Below are positions 1 to 5,795 of a stretch of DNA of 10,482 nucleotides, in pieces. Position 1 is the first letter of the stretch; each line of letters opens with the position of its first letter. The position numbers and the translations under genes were made by a program. The notes beneath the pieces are model-generated. The model did no database searches, was not told the DNA's origin, and was given only the letters and a program-made list of their open reading frames with translations. This stretch comes from Sulfurovum sp. (GTDB taxonomy: Bacteria; Campylobacterota; Campylobacteria; Campylobacterales; Sulfurovaceae), in assembly GCA_015661535.1 (NCBI GenBank), contig DQVY01000194.1, forward strand, positions 1-10,482. The letters are read 5' to 3'.

Positions 1-794
1 AAGTATTCAGCAAACGAAAACCAAAAATAATACAAAGCAGACATATGCGTATGACACGTTTTAAAGATGACTTTTATCATAAGTGGCTCTATAAACACAT
101 TCATACGATGCATGCTGTGACCCATCAGGTAAAAGAGCAACTTGAAAACTTTATACCTGAAACTATACGACCAAACATAGAGATGGTATATCCAGGAACC
201 ACAGTACCACTAGCAACAGAAGAAACAAAAGAGCGATTAAGAAAAAAATATGCTTTAAAAGATCATTTTATTGTAGGAATGGTGGGACGTATAGAAGAGG
301 CAAAAGGACAAAAGAAACTCTTACAAGCCATAGCCAATATAAACATACCCGACATAAAAGTCTTGATCGTTGGTCAAGCTATGAATGAAAGCTATTTAGA
401 AGCACTCAAAAATGACATCATCCACCTTGATCTTGAAGACAAAGTAATATTTACAGGCTTTACTACAGAGGTAGATACACACCTTCAACTCTGTAATCTC
501 ACTGTATTGGCAACAGAAAATGAGACTTTTGGCTTGGTGGTCATTGAGTCCATGGCAAATGGTGTTCCTGTTATTGCGACCAACAAAGGTGGACCCTTGG
601 AGATTATTAAAAATGGTGTCGATGGATACTTTTTTGATGGTACAATACAAAATTTAACAGATCAAATTCAAATGTTTTACAACGATAAACGCTTACAAAA
701 GAAAATCTCAATCGAAACCCTAGAAAAGGTCAAAAAAAAGTTTAATGAAACAACACAACTAACAAAATTAGTTACAATAATAGATAAAATGTAA
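1..794 (+). CDS. Glycosyltransferase family 4 (GT-B fold), 3' part only
   Basis: Transfers a sugar from a nucleotide donor, here probably during synthesis of the LOS core or another surface glycan at the cytoplasmic membrane. The frame is open to the left edge (first full codon at 3), so the true start lies outside the window; the ATG at 45 falls inside a conserved stretch (RHMRMTRFKDDFYHKWLY) and is not a start. Counting from that ATG, residues 76-88 carry the VGMVGRIEEAKGQ type of strand-loop that opens the GT-B C-terminal domain. Residues 160-168 carry the EX7E donor-site motif (E160, E168) in ENETFGLVVIE, followed by GVPVIATNKGG. The visible part covers the whole C-terminal Rossmann domain and the end of the N-terminal acceptor domain. 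The next gene starts 23 bp downstream on the same strand. Acceptor and sugar cannot be read from the sequence. Confidence 0.9.
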   Translation, partial: VFSKRKPKIIQSRHMRMTRFKDDFYHKWLYKHIHTMHAVTHQVKEQLENFIPETIRPNIEMVYPGTTVPLATEETKERLRKKYALKDHFIVGMVGRIEEAKGQKKLLQAIANINIPDIKVLIVGQAMNESYLEALKNDIIHLDLEDKVIFTGFTTEVDTHLQLCNLTVLATENETFGLVVIESMANGVPVIATNKGGPLEIIKNGVDGYFFDGTIQNLTDQIQMFYNDKRLQKKISIETLEKVKKKFNETTQLTKLVTIIDKM

Positions 795-817
795 AACCAC
801 ATTCATGAAAGGTCAAA

Positions 818-1486
818 ATGTACGTCGATAAACTAAATAATCTTTTACGCTATATAGGGGGTCTCCCTAAAAGTATATATGTGAATTTAAAATTATTGCC
901 TTTCAAAGAAGCAATCAAGTTGCCTATCATTGTCTCTGCTAGAACAAAACTCTCTTCTTTGGAGGGAAATGTCATTTTATCTCAAAATAAAACGGGGATT
1001 ATACGTATAGGATTTGGGAATACACAATTGGTTGACTACACCTATGAAAGAAGTATTTTACATATAGAAGGTACGATCCACTTTCATGGTAAAACCAAAA
1101 TGGGCAGAGGAACGAGAATAACCGTTGAAAAAGAAGGGTTCCTAGAGATAGGAAAAGGGTTTTTAATATCTGCAAGGTCTACCATTATCTGTTGTAAAAA
1201 AATTACCATAGGAAGTCATTCCATGTTTGCATGGGATAGCTTAATTATGGATACAGATCAGCATCATATTTACAATGAAAACAATGACATTATCAATGAA
1301 GATAAAGAAATAATCATTGGGGAAAAAGTATGGCTAGGGACAAGATGTATCATTTTAAAAAGCTCTACCCTTCCTAATGGTTCTATTGTCGCCGCAAACA
1401 CGCTTATCTGCAAAAAATATCAGCAGGAAAAAACGATCTTGGCCGGAAACCCTGTAAAGGTTATCAAAGAAAATGTATCTTGGTAG
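818..1486 (+). CDS. Hexapeptide-repeat (left-handed beta-helix) acyltransferase, WbbJ/maltose-acetyltransferase-like
   Basis: Probable O- or N-acetyltransferase acting on a surface sugar. The 222-residue protein has an N-terminal region of about 45 residues without repeats, then weak [LIV]-G-x4 turns (IRIGFGN, MGRGTRITV, LEIGKGFLIS, ITIGSHSM). DTDQHH at 145-150 is the usual position of the catalytic His in this family. A C-terminal coil, IGEKVWLGTRCIIL (167-180), and the family-ending LAGNPVKVIKE (208-218) follow. The start is supported by AAAGG at 808-812, 5 nt before the ATG. It probably shares a transcript with the upstream glycosyltransferase (23-bp gap) and ends 11 bp before the convergent GT32 gene, with no terminator hairpin visible between them. 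Fold assignment is firm; the acyl acceptor is unknown. Confidence 0.85.
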   Translation: MYVDKLNNLLRYIGGLPKSIYVNLKLLPFKEAIKLPIIVSARTKLSSLEGNVILSQNKTGIIRIGFGNTQLVDYTYERSILHIEGTIHFHGKTKMGRGTRITVEKEGFLEIGKGFLISARSTIICCKKITIGSHSMFAWDSLIMDTDQHHIYNENNDIINEDKEIIIGEKVWLGTRCIILKSSTLPNGSIVAANTLICKKYQQEKTILAGNPVKVIKENVSW

Positions 1487-1497
1487 GTAACTATAGA

Positions 1498-2271
1498 TTA
1501 TGACTTGAGCAGTGTCTCTTTATCTGCATAGGTCCATTTTCCCCTAGGCTTATCATAATACTGAAAATATTCGTTAGTAAAACTACCTTGTATACACGTA
1601 TATTTATAATATAAAGAGTTTACTTTACTCTCTCCTATTGCTACATTCAGTGTACCTGGTCCTGTTAAATCATAAACACCTCTACCAATTTTTCCTTGTT
1701 CAATATTTTCTACAACAATCTTAATATTTTTTTCAAGAATCGGATTATTTTTTTGACTGGCTATAAAATAATTTGTATAGTGCTCTTTATTCAGTAAAAA
1801 CACGTCTTTATCTGTAGGTTTGATCATTTTTGAAAGAGGCCAAACAGCATGGGCATCAATGTCCATATAAATACCCCCATAATAATTTAAAACAAATATA
1901 CGCCACAGATCAGCTTGAGATGCACCGTCAGTCAGCTGTTCAAACGCTGCAAATATTTCGGGAGAAGCATATTCTTTCATAAATGCCTGTCTGGCTTCTG
2001 TGCTAACATATCTGTATTCATAATCTAAAGACATTAAACGATTAAACAGATAATTAGTATAGACAGGAAGTGTCACTTTGTTTGTAAAATTGGTTTGCCA
2101 AATTATTTTAGGGATCAGAGTCTCTGTTTTAGATGCTCTAAAAGCATGACTCTCTTCAGGAATAGTAAAACGCTTTTTAGGAAATACAAAATGAAAAGGA
2201 TAACTGAGTGTTTTCACAAGAGCTCCCAATACTTTTTCAATACGATTGGCAACCACAAATTTAAATGACAT
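1498..2271 (-). CDS. GT32-type glycosyltransferase with DXD motif (OCH1-like, capsule/LOS sugar transferase)
   Basis: Predicted GT-A fold transferase of the DXD sugar-binding family found in capsule and LOS clusters. IPKIIWQT (residues 53-60) is the entry motif, SQADLWRIFVLNYYGGIYMDIDAHA (118-142) contains the metal and nucleotide-sugar binding D137-x-D139, and YDLTGPGTL (200-208) is the usual C-terminal signature. At 257 residues the length is normal for bacterial members. The start is supported by AGGAG (complement of 2277-2281), 5 nt upstream of the ATG. It lies 43 bp downstream of htrB on the same strand, so it can be co-transcribed with waaC-htrB, although a TATAAT box in the gap may give it its own promoter. 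Sugar donor and acceptor are not predictable; the location suggests LOS outer-core extension. Confidence 0.87.
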   Translation of the reverse strand: MSFKFVVANRIEKVLGALVKTLSYPFHFVFPKKRFTIPEESHAFRASKTETLIPKIIWQTNFTNKVTLPVYTNYLFNRLMSLDYEYRYVSTEARQAFMKEYASPEIFAAFEQLTDGASQADLWRIFVLNYYGGIYMDIDAHAVWPLSKMIKPTDKDVFLLNKEHYTNYFIASQKNNPILEKNIKIVVENIEQGKIGRGVYDLTGPGTLNVAIGESKVNSLYYKYTCIQGSFTNEYFQYYDKPRGKWTYADKETLLKS

Positions 2272-2298
2272 TTTTTCTCCTAAAATTTAATGAACTTA

Positions 2299-2304
2299 AT
2301 TATA
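2299..2304 (-). promoter_or_regulatory. Candidate -10 box for the GT32 gene
   Basis: In the 43-bp gap between htrB and the GT32 gene the minus strand reads TTTTTGATATAATT, a perfect TATAAT preceded by a T-run, the common Campylobacterota sigma70 layout in which a clear -35 is often missing. Initiation about 7 nt downstream would leave a leader of roughly 20 nt carrying the AGGAG ribosome site. It would act as an internal promoter, separating glycosyltransferase expression from waaC-htrB. AT-rich DNA gives such boxes by chance, so this is tentative. Confidence 0.4.
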
Positions 2305-2314
2305 TCAAAAAGAT

Positions 2315-3217
2315 TTATAGCTTTTCATACAAAGTAGCTTGATACTCTTTCCAACGCTTATGCATCCAAAACCACTGCTTTGGCTTAGATCGTATCACTT
2401 TTTCTGTAATATCTGCCTGTGCCTGTGTAAGTTTACGTAGGTCTGCTTCTTTATCTTCACTTTTTATCGCTTTAATAGAGGGATAAATGCTTACGGTGTA
2501 CTGCTTATAGTCATCCGTACTGATATAGGCAGGGATAAGATCTAGGTCAAACTTACGAGACAGGATAGATGCTAACGGGGTATGGGTGGTTTTAATACCA
2601 AAAAAATCAACATCAACAGACTGTCCTTCCCCTATACTTTGGTCAGTCAGTATACCAACGGTTTTCCCCTCGTTTATTACTTTGATACAAGACTTGATTG
2701 CCCCTTTTTTCTCCACCATCTCCACATTAAAACGTTCTCGATTCTCACGTAAGACCTTATCCATTATAGGACTGTCCAACTTACGCCCAACACCCACCAA
2801 AGTCAGATCAAACTTGATGGCAATAGACTGAGAAAGCAGTTCCCAGTTTCCGTAATGTCCGGTAACCAAGATAAACTGCTTCTTTTCTTTCTGATAGGCT
2901 TGTATGATCTCTTTATTTTCAAAGGTGATATTTTCAATCACCTCTTGCTTTTCCATTTTATCGCGTGTAATAATACCAAAGGTCGTATCGATGAGATTGA
3001 CAAAAGCTTCAATACCTATCTTCTTTTTTTCTTTACTGCTTAAACGATGATCAAAAGCAAGATCTAAATTCACATTAATAATATGTCGGTGTTTTTTGCT
3101 TAGGCTATACGCAAGCCAAGCCAAGCCATACATACATTTGATCATCATACCACGAGGGACTATAAAGAGTAAAAAAGAGAAAAACTTATAGGTCATAAGA
3201 TATAAATTATCACGCAT
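2315..3217 (-). CDS. htrB: Lipid A biosynthesis late acyltransferase (LpxL/HtrB family)
   Basis: Adds a secondary acyl chain to the Kdo-lipid A precursor at the inner membrane, using acyl-ACP. The 300-residue protein has an N-terminal hydrophobic segment (about 11-36) for membrane anchoring. The catalytic HX4E motif is HYGNWE (H121, E126) within VTGHYGNWELLSQ, followed by TDQSIGEG (191-198) and the terminal QWFWMHKRWK (281-290), all family hallmarks. The length is typical (about 290-310). The ATG overlaps the end of waaC by 8 bp, and its AGGAG (complement of 3225-3229) lies inside waaC, so translation is probably coupled. waaC followed by htrB also opens the LOS locus of Campylobacter jejuni. 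Which acyl position is modified (LpxL, LpxM or other) cannot be decided from the sequence. Confidence 0.93.
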   Translation of the reverse strand: MRDNLYLMTYKFFSFLLFIVPRGMMIKCMYGLAWLAYSLSKKHRHIINVNLDLAFDHRLSSKEKKKIGIEAFVNLIDTTFGIITRDKMEKQEVIENITFENKEIIQAYQKEKKQFILVTGHYGNWELLSQSIAIKFDLTLVGVGRKLDSPIMDKVLRENRERFNVEMVEKKGAIKSCIKVINEGKTVGILTDQSIGEGQSVDVDFFGIKTTHTPLASILSRKFDLDLIPAYISTDDYKQYTVSIYPSIKAIKSEDKEADLRKLTQAQADITEKVIRSKPKQWFWMHKRWKEYQATLYEKL

Positions 3218-4199
3218 CTAGTATCTCCTTTGCAATACTTGTAATCTCCCCTGGGTCAATCTCACGAATGGAAAAATCACTTTTATCTAAACGTACAGCA
3301 TCCACTTTTGTCTCTGAACAAATTACTTTGTTGATATCAGTGATGTATGTATTTCTCTCTGAGGGGGTATTGCCAAAGAGTGTGATAGAGGGCACATTCA
3401 AACCCCATGCCATGTGCGTAGGTCCAGTATCTCCACCGATCACCAATTTTGCATGAGCAATGGTTCTTTTTAGTGCATTTAAGGTCAGTTTTGGTGAAAT
3501 GGTCACATTCTCTGTGTTTTTTGTAAGATACAATGCTATCTCTTTTTCAGCTTCATTTCCCCAAACAGCAACAATATTTTCTTCCATAGATTCTGCCAAC
3601 GCTAAAAATTTCTCTTTGGGGTACATTTTATTGGGAACAGAAGCCCCCACAACAAGAAGAACATACGATTCATTCTCTTTTTTATACGTTTTATCATTAC
3701 TAAAATAGAGAAACTTTTCTTTTTGCAAAATATCTTCTTGACTCACTGTGATATGTAAAGGTTCACAAAGTACTTTCATATTGCGCTCTATGGCATTCTT
3801 TTCATAAGGTATGTCTATGGTTTGCGTATAGAAATAAGATGCAAACCCTTCACGTATCGAATTTTTTGAAAATCCCACAACTTTTTTGCCCAACAATTTC
3901 GCTGTGATCGCAGACTTTATAAGTCCCTGTGCATCGATCACCAGATCATAGTTATTTTTTGCATAGGATTTTATACGTTTTATTTCTGTAAAAAGTGCCA
4001 TTTTATTTTTTTTGATGGCTTTAAGATTGACAGGAAGTATGTTGTCAATATGGGGGTTTCCTTCAAGTACCCCAGCAAAGCCCTCTTCTACCACCCAGTC
4101 AATCTGCAAACTTGGATCTGCCTTTTTTAAAAACTGTAGAGCTACCATCGCATGCACAATATCGCCCATTGCGGAGAGTTTGACTATGGCTATTTTCAT
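3210..4199 (-). CDS. waaC: Lipopolysaccharide heptosyltransferase I
   Basis: Adds the first L-glycero-D-manno-heptose to Kdo on lipid A, on the cytoplasmic face of the inner membrane, using ADP-heptose (GT9, GT-B fold). The 329 residues begin with KIAIVKLSAMGDIVHA, where D13 is the conserved catalytic-base position. YDLVIDAQGLIKSA (84-97) follows. The ADP-heptose site is at VIGGDTGPTHMAWGLNVPSITLFGNTP (253-279) with GGDTGPTH at 255-262. A single AGGAG lies 5-6 nt upstream of the ATG (complement of 4204-4208). It is first in the waaC-htrB-GT32 unit and is divergent from hisH. WaaF is the main alternative, but the MGDIVHA start and the htrB neighbour favour WaaC. Confidence 0.92.
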   Translation of the reverse strand: MKIAIVKLSAMGDIVHAMVALQFLKKADPSLQIDWVVEEGFAGVLEGNPHIDNILPVNLKAIKKNKMALFTEIKRIKSYAKNNYDLVIDAQGLIKSAITAKLLGKKVVGFSKNSIREGFASYFYTQTIDIPYEKNAIERNMKVLCEPLHITVSQEDILQKEKFLYFSNDKTYKKENESYVLLVVGASVPNKMYPKEKFLALAESMEENIVAVWGNEAEKEIALYLTKNTENVTISPKLTLNALKRTIAHAKLVIGGDTGPTHMAWGLNVPSITLFGNTPSERNTYITDINKVICSETKVDAVRLDKSDFSIREIDPGEITSIAKEILDA

Positions 4200-4223
4200 T
4201 GACTCTCCTGTTTATTTTGTGAT

Positions 4224-4232
4224 ATTTTAACA
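4224..4232 (-). promoter_or_regulatory. Extended -10 promoter for waaC-htrB
   Basis: The minus strand reads TGTTAAAAT: TGN directly followed by TAAAAT, an extended -10. Initiation about 7 nt downstream would leave a 5' leader of roughly 17-20 nt containing the AGGAGAG ribosome site of waaC. No convincing -35 is seen, which is normal for this group of bacteria. Confidence 0.5.
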
Positions 4233-4250
4233 CATTTCAACTTCTTTAGC

Positions 4251-4265
4251 TATAATCTCTATAAT
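4251..4265 (+). promoter_or_regulatory. Tandem TATAAT boxes upstream of hisH
   Basis: Two perfect TATAAT hexamers occur at 4251-4256 (in TTTAGCTATAAT) and 4260-4265, 98 and 89 bp upstream of the hisH start. Either would start a transcript that includes the CTTCACT heptamer array in its 5' leader. They are placed back to back with the minus-strand waaC promoter, so this 149-bp region serves both directions. Confidence 0.5.
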
Positions 4266-4299
4266 TTAAATCAAGGCTTGCAAGTGCGAAATAACCATT

Positions 4300-4327
4300 C
4301 TTCACCCTTCACTCTTCACTCTTCATT
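4300..4327 (+). repeat. Heptamer tandem repeat (CTTCACT) in the hisH leader
   Basis: Four 7-bp units: CTTCACC (4300-4306), CTTCACT (4307-4313), CTTCACT (4314-4320) and CTTCATT (4321-4327). The array lies between the promoter boxes and the hisH SD (AAGG at 4337-4340), so it would be in the untranslated leader. The same unit and orientation recur just upstream of hisA. Confidence 0.85.
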
Positions 4328-4348
4328 TGAAGATCCAAGGGATTTTTC

Positions 4349-4978
4349 ATGATAGGAATTGTCGACTACAATATGGGAAACCTGGCTTCCGTCATTAATG
4401 CTTTTTTAAAAGTAGGTGTGGATGCAAAGTTAGAGAGTGACCCTTCCAAGCTCAACGACTATGACAAACTCATCTTGCCTGGTGTCGGTGCCTATGGTGA
4501 TGCCATGGCACATTTACAGGAAAATGGCATGGACAAAGCTGTCATAGATTTTGCAGCAACAGGCAAACCTCTTTTAGGAATTTGTCTGGGTATGCAGCTG
4601 CTTTTTGACTCATCTGATGAATTTGGTGCTACAAAGGGCTTGGGACTCATCCCTGGTAAAGTAGTGGCTTTTGATGAGTCCAAGTTTGACCATCCTCTGA
4701 AAGTACCGCACATGGGGTGGAATGAATTGTTCCAAGTGAGCAGTGAGCAGGTAGCAGTGAGCAATGAATTGTTCCAAGGGTTACCTGATGATTTTTATCT
4801 TTATTTTGTGCACTCTTTTCATGCGGTATGTAATGACAAATATGCCATTGGTAAAACACACTACGGCTATGAGTTTGTCTCAGCAGTACAAAATGGAAAC
4901 ATTTACGGCATTCAGCCTCACCCTGAGAAAAGCCATGAAAATGGTTTAAAAATTATAGAGAATTTTTCAAAATTATAG
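4349..4978 (+). CDS. hisH: Imidazole glycerol phosphate synthase, glutamine amidotransferase subunit
   Basis: Hydrolyses glutamine and channels ammonia to HisF for formation of imidazole glycerol phosphate and AICAR in histidine synthesis. It is a class I amidotransferase with nucleophile C79 in GICLGMQ (77-83) and the partner pair H191/E193 in QPHPEKS. PGVGAYGDAM (45-54) is the oxyanion-loop region and VPHMGWN (119-125) the family motif. The 209 residues are slightly longer than usual because of a repetitive segment after PHMGWN: NELFQ occurs at 125-129 and again at 139-143 around VSSEQVAVS (see the repeat entry). The start is supported by AAGG at 4337-4340, 8 nt upstream. HisF is not in the window, so the partner is encoded elsewhere. 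A mini-ORF and hisA follow on the same strand. Confidence 0.95.
   Translation: MIGIVDYNMGNLASVINAFLKVGVDAKLESDPSKLNDYDKLILPGVGAYGDAMAHLQENGMDKAVIDFAATGKPLLGICLGMQLLFDSSDEFGATKGLGLIPGKVVAFDESKFDHPLKVPHMGWNELFQVSSEQVAVSNELFQGLPDDFYLYFVHSFHAVCNDKYAIGKTHYGYEFVSAVQNGNIYGIQPHPEKSHENGLKIIENFSKL
4721..4778 (+). repeat. In-frame GTGAGCA heptamer array between 16-bp direct repeats inside hisH
   Basis: AATGAATTGTTCCAAG occurs at 4721-4736 and again at 4763-4778, exactly 42 bp apart. Between and overlapping them are four heptamers: GTGAGCA (4736-4742), GTGAGCA (4743-4749), GGTAGCA (4750-4756) and GTGAGCA (4757-4763). Because 42 is a multiple of both 3 and 7, the duplication keeps both the reading frame and the heptamer phase. 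The encoded segment is NELFQ-VSSEQVAVS-NELFQ. The unit AGTGAGC resembles AGTGAAG, the reverse complement of the intergenic CTTCACT, so the arrays may be one family in opposite orientation. Confidence 0.85.
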
Positions 4979-4986
4979 GATTTCAC

Positions 4987-5085
4987 ATGCATAATATAAC
5001 AGAAGTATTGCAAAGCAATACATACCAACACTCTTTACTCTTCACTCTTCACTCTTCACTCATTTTTGACGGAGGTCAAAAATGA
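4987..5085 (+). CDS. Possible 32-residue leader ORF coupled to hisA
   Basis: The ATG at 4987 lies 6 nt after AGGA (4977-4980), which overlaps the hisH stop codon. The frame runs 32 codons to a TGA at 5083-5085 that overlaps the hisA ATG as ATGA. The product begins MHNITEVLQSNTYQHS and ends SLIFDGGQK. It has no recognisable domain, no signal peptide and only two His residues, so it is not a classical His attenuation peptide. Its coding region contains the CTTCACT array and the hairpin that encloses the hisA start. The good ribosome site and the ATGA overlap suggest that ribosomes leaving hisH could pass through it to hisA. It could equally be a chance open frame in a 103-bp gap. Confidence 0.4.
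   Translation: MHNITEVLQSNTYQHSLLFTLHSSLIFDGGQK
5005..5021 (+). other. Short perfect hairpin in the hisH-hisA gap
   Basis: GTATTGC (5005-5011) and GCAATAC (5015-5021) form a 7-bp stem with an AAA loop. No T-run follows, so it is not an intrinsic terminator. It may be an RNA processing or stability element between hisH and hisA, or a chance palindrome. Confidence 0.45.
5033..5060 (+). repeat. Heptamer tandem repeat (CTTCACT) upstream of hisA
   Basis: Four units: CTTTACT (5033-5039) and three perfect CTTCACT copies (5040-5060). The unit and strand match the array before hisH. It ends at the first base of the inverted repeat that encloses the hisA start. It lies inside the candidate 32-residue ORF, so gain or loss of one unit would shift that frame without touching hisA itself. 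Confidence 0.88.
5060..5085 (+). promoter_or_regulatory. Inverted repeat enclosing the hisA SD and start codon
   Basis: TCATTTTTGAC (5060-5070) and GTCAAAAATGA (5075-5085) are perfect 11-bp complements separated by GGAG (5071-5074). In RNA this gives a hairpin whose 4-nt loop is the SD core of hisA and whose 3' strand holds the AUG (5082-5084), paired with CAU at 5061-5063. It could restrict hisA initiation until opened by ribosomes translating through it. The stem is mostly A-U, so it would be only moderately stable. Confidence 0.6.
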
Positions 5086-5795
5086 CTATATTACCCGCAA
5101 TCGATTTAAAAGACGGCAAAGCCGTTAGACTTTCCAAAGGACTCATGGAGTCTGCAAAGATATATTCAGATGAACCATGGCAAGTGGCTAAAAAATTTGA
5201 AGAACTTGGCTCTGAATGGGTACACCTGGTAGACCTTAATGGTGCCTTTGCAGGAAAACCTGAGAACCTGGAACAGATAAAAAAAATTCGTGAAAACTGT
5301 AATCTGAAACTTGAGCTCGGCGGGGGTATTCGTGATGAAGAGACCATCAAGATGTATTTAAATCTTGGCATTGACAGGCTTATTTTAGGTTCTATCGCTG
5401 TAAAAGATGCACAGTTTGTCAAAGATATGGCAGCTAAATATCCCATTGTTGTAGGCATCGATGCCATTGATGGTATGGTAGCTGTAGAGGGCTGGGCTGA
5501 GACTTCAGACATGAAAGCCACTGACCTAGCACGTGAATTTGCTGCCTGTGGTGTGGAAGCAATCATTTGTACCGATGTCGGGCGTGACGGGATGATGACA
5601 GGGGTCAATGTAGACTTTACCTTGGAGATACAAAAAGCTTCAGGACTGGAAACCATTGCTTCTGGCGGCTTAAAAGACATGACGGACATCAATGCACTCA
5701 TAGAAGCAGGCATTGACGGGACTATTGTGGGTAAAGCCTTTTATGAAGGTACACTTGACCTTGAAGAAGCATTTAAGGTTGTTAATGCAAGATAA
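5082..5795 (+). CDS. hisA: ProFAR isomerase (HisA)
   Basis: Converts N'-[(5-phosphoribosyl)formimino]-AICAR ribonucleotide to its phosphoribulosyl form (histidine pathway, cytoplasm) by an Amadori rearrangement. The 237-residue (beta-alpha)8 barrel has general base D8 in ILPAIDLKDGKAVRL and general acid D127 in VVGIDAIDG (123-131). Phosphate-site loops are LGGGIRD (79-85) and ASGGL (193-197), and the barrel motif TDVGRDGMMTG is at 164-174. The length is standard. The start is set by GGAGG at 5071-5075, 6 nt upstream, within the hairpin described separately. The gene overlaps prmA by 11 bp. HisF is a paralogous barrel, but the ILPAIDLKDG start and the DGMMTG loop are those of HisA. Confidence 0.96.
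   Translation: MTILPAIDLKDGKAVRLSKGLMESAKIYSDEPWQVAKKFEELGSEWVHLVDLNGAFAGKPENLEQIKKIRENCNLKLELGGGIRDEETIKMYLNLGIDRLILGSIAVKDAQFVKDMAAKYPIVVGIDAIDGMVAVEGWAETSDMKATDLAREFAACGVEAIICTDVGRDGMMTGVNVDFTLEIQKASGLETIASGGLKDMTDINALIEAGIDGTIVGKAFYEGTLDLEEAFKVVNAR

Noticed and set aside
45..47. ATG at 45 as the start of the first glycosyltransferase
   Set aside because: The frame is open upstream to the window edge and the ATG lies within a conserved GT4 stretch. A GT-B enzyme also needs a full N-terminal domain that is missing downstream.
4277..4284. CTTGCAAG 8-bp palindrome in the waaC-hisH region
   Set aside because: Too short and isolated to claim an operator without a second copy or a known regulator.
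4949..4978. Two AAAATTATAG copies, 20 bp apart, at the hisH 3' end
   Set aside because: AT-rich 10-mers within coding sequence. Likely chance given the base composition and the Lys/Ile/Asn codons.
5005..5021. Hairpin GTATTGC-AAA-GCAATAC as a terminator after hisH
   Set aside because: No T-run follows, and a terminator here would separate hisH from hisA without a clear second promoter.
4300..5060. CRISPR-like repeats
   Set aside because: The units are 7-bp head-to-tail heptamers with no spacers, so they are simple tandem repeats and not a CRISPR array.
5060..5713. 217-codon minus-strand open frame opposite hisA
   Set aside because: It is the antisense shadow of a clear HisA: rich in Ser/Pro/Ala with no motif and no ribosome site, and the plus strand carries all HisA catalytic residues.
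5713..5784. Longer PrmA start at 5713
   Set aside because: It would overlap hisA by 83 bp and add 24 residues without family features. The ATG at 5785 has AAGG at correct spacing and a typical N-terminus.
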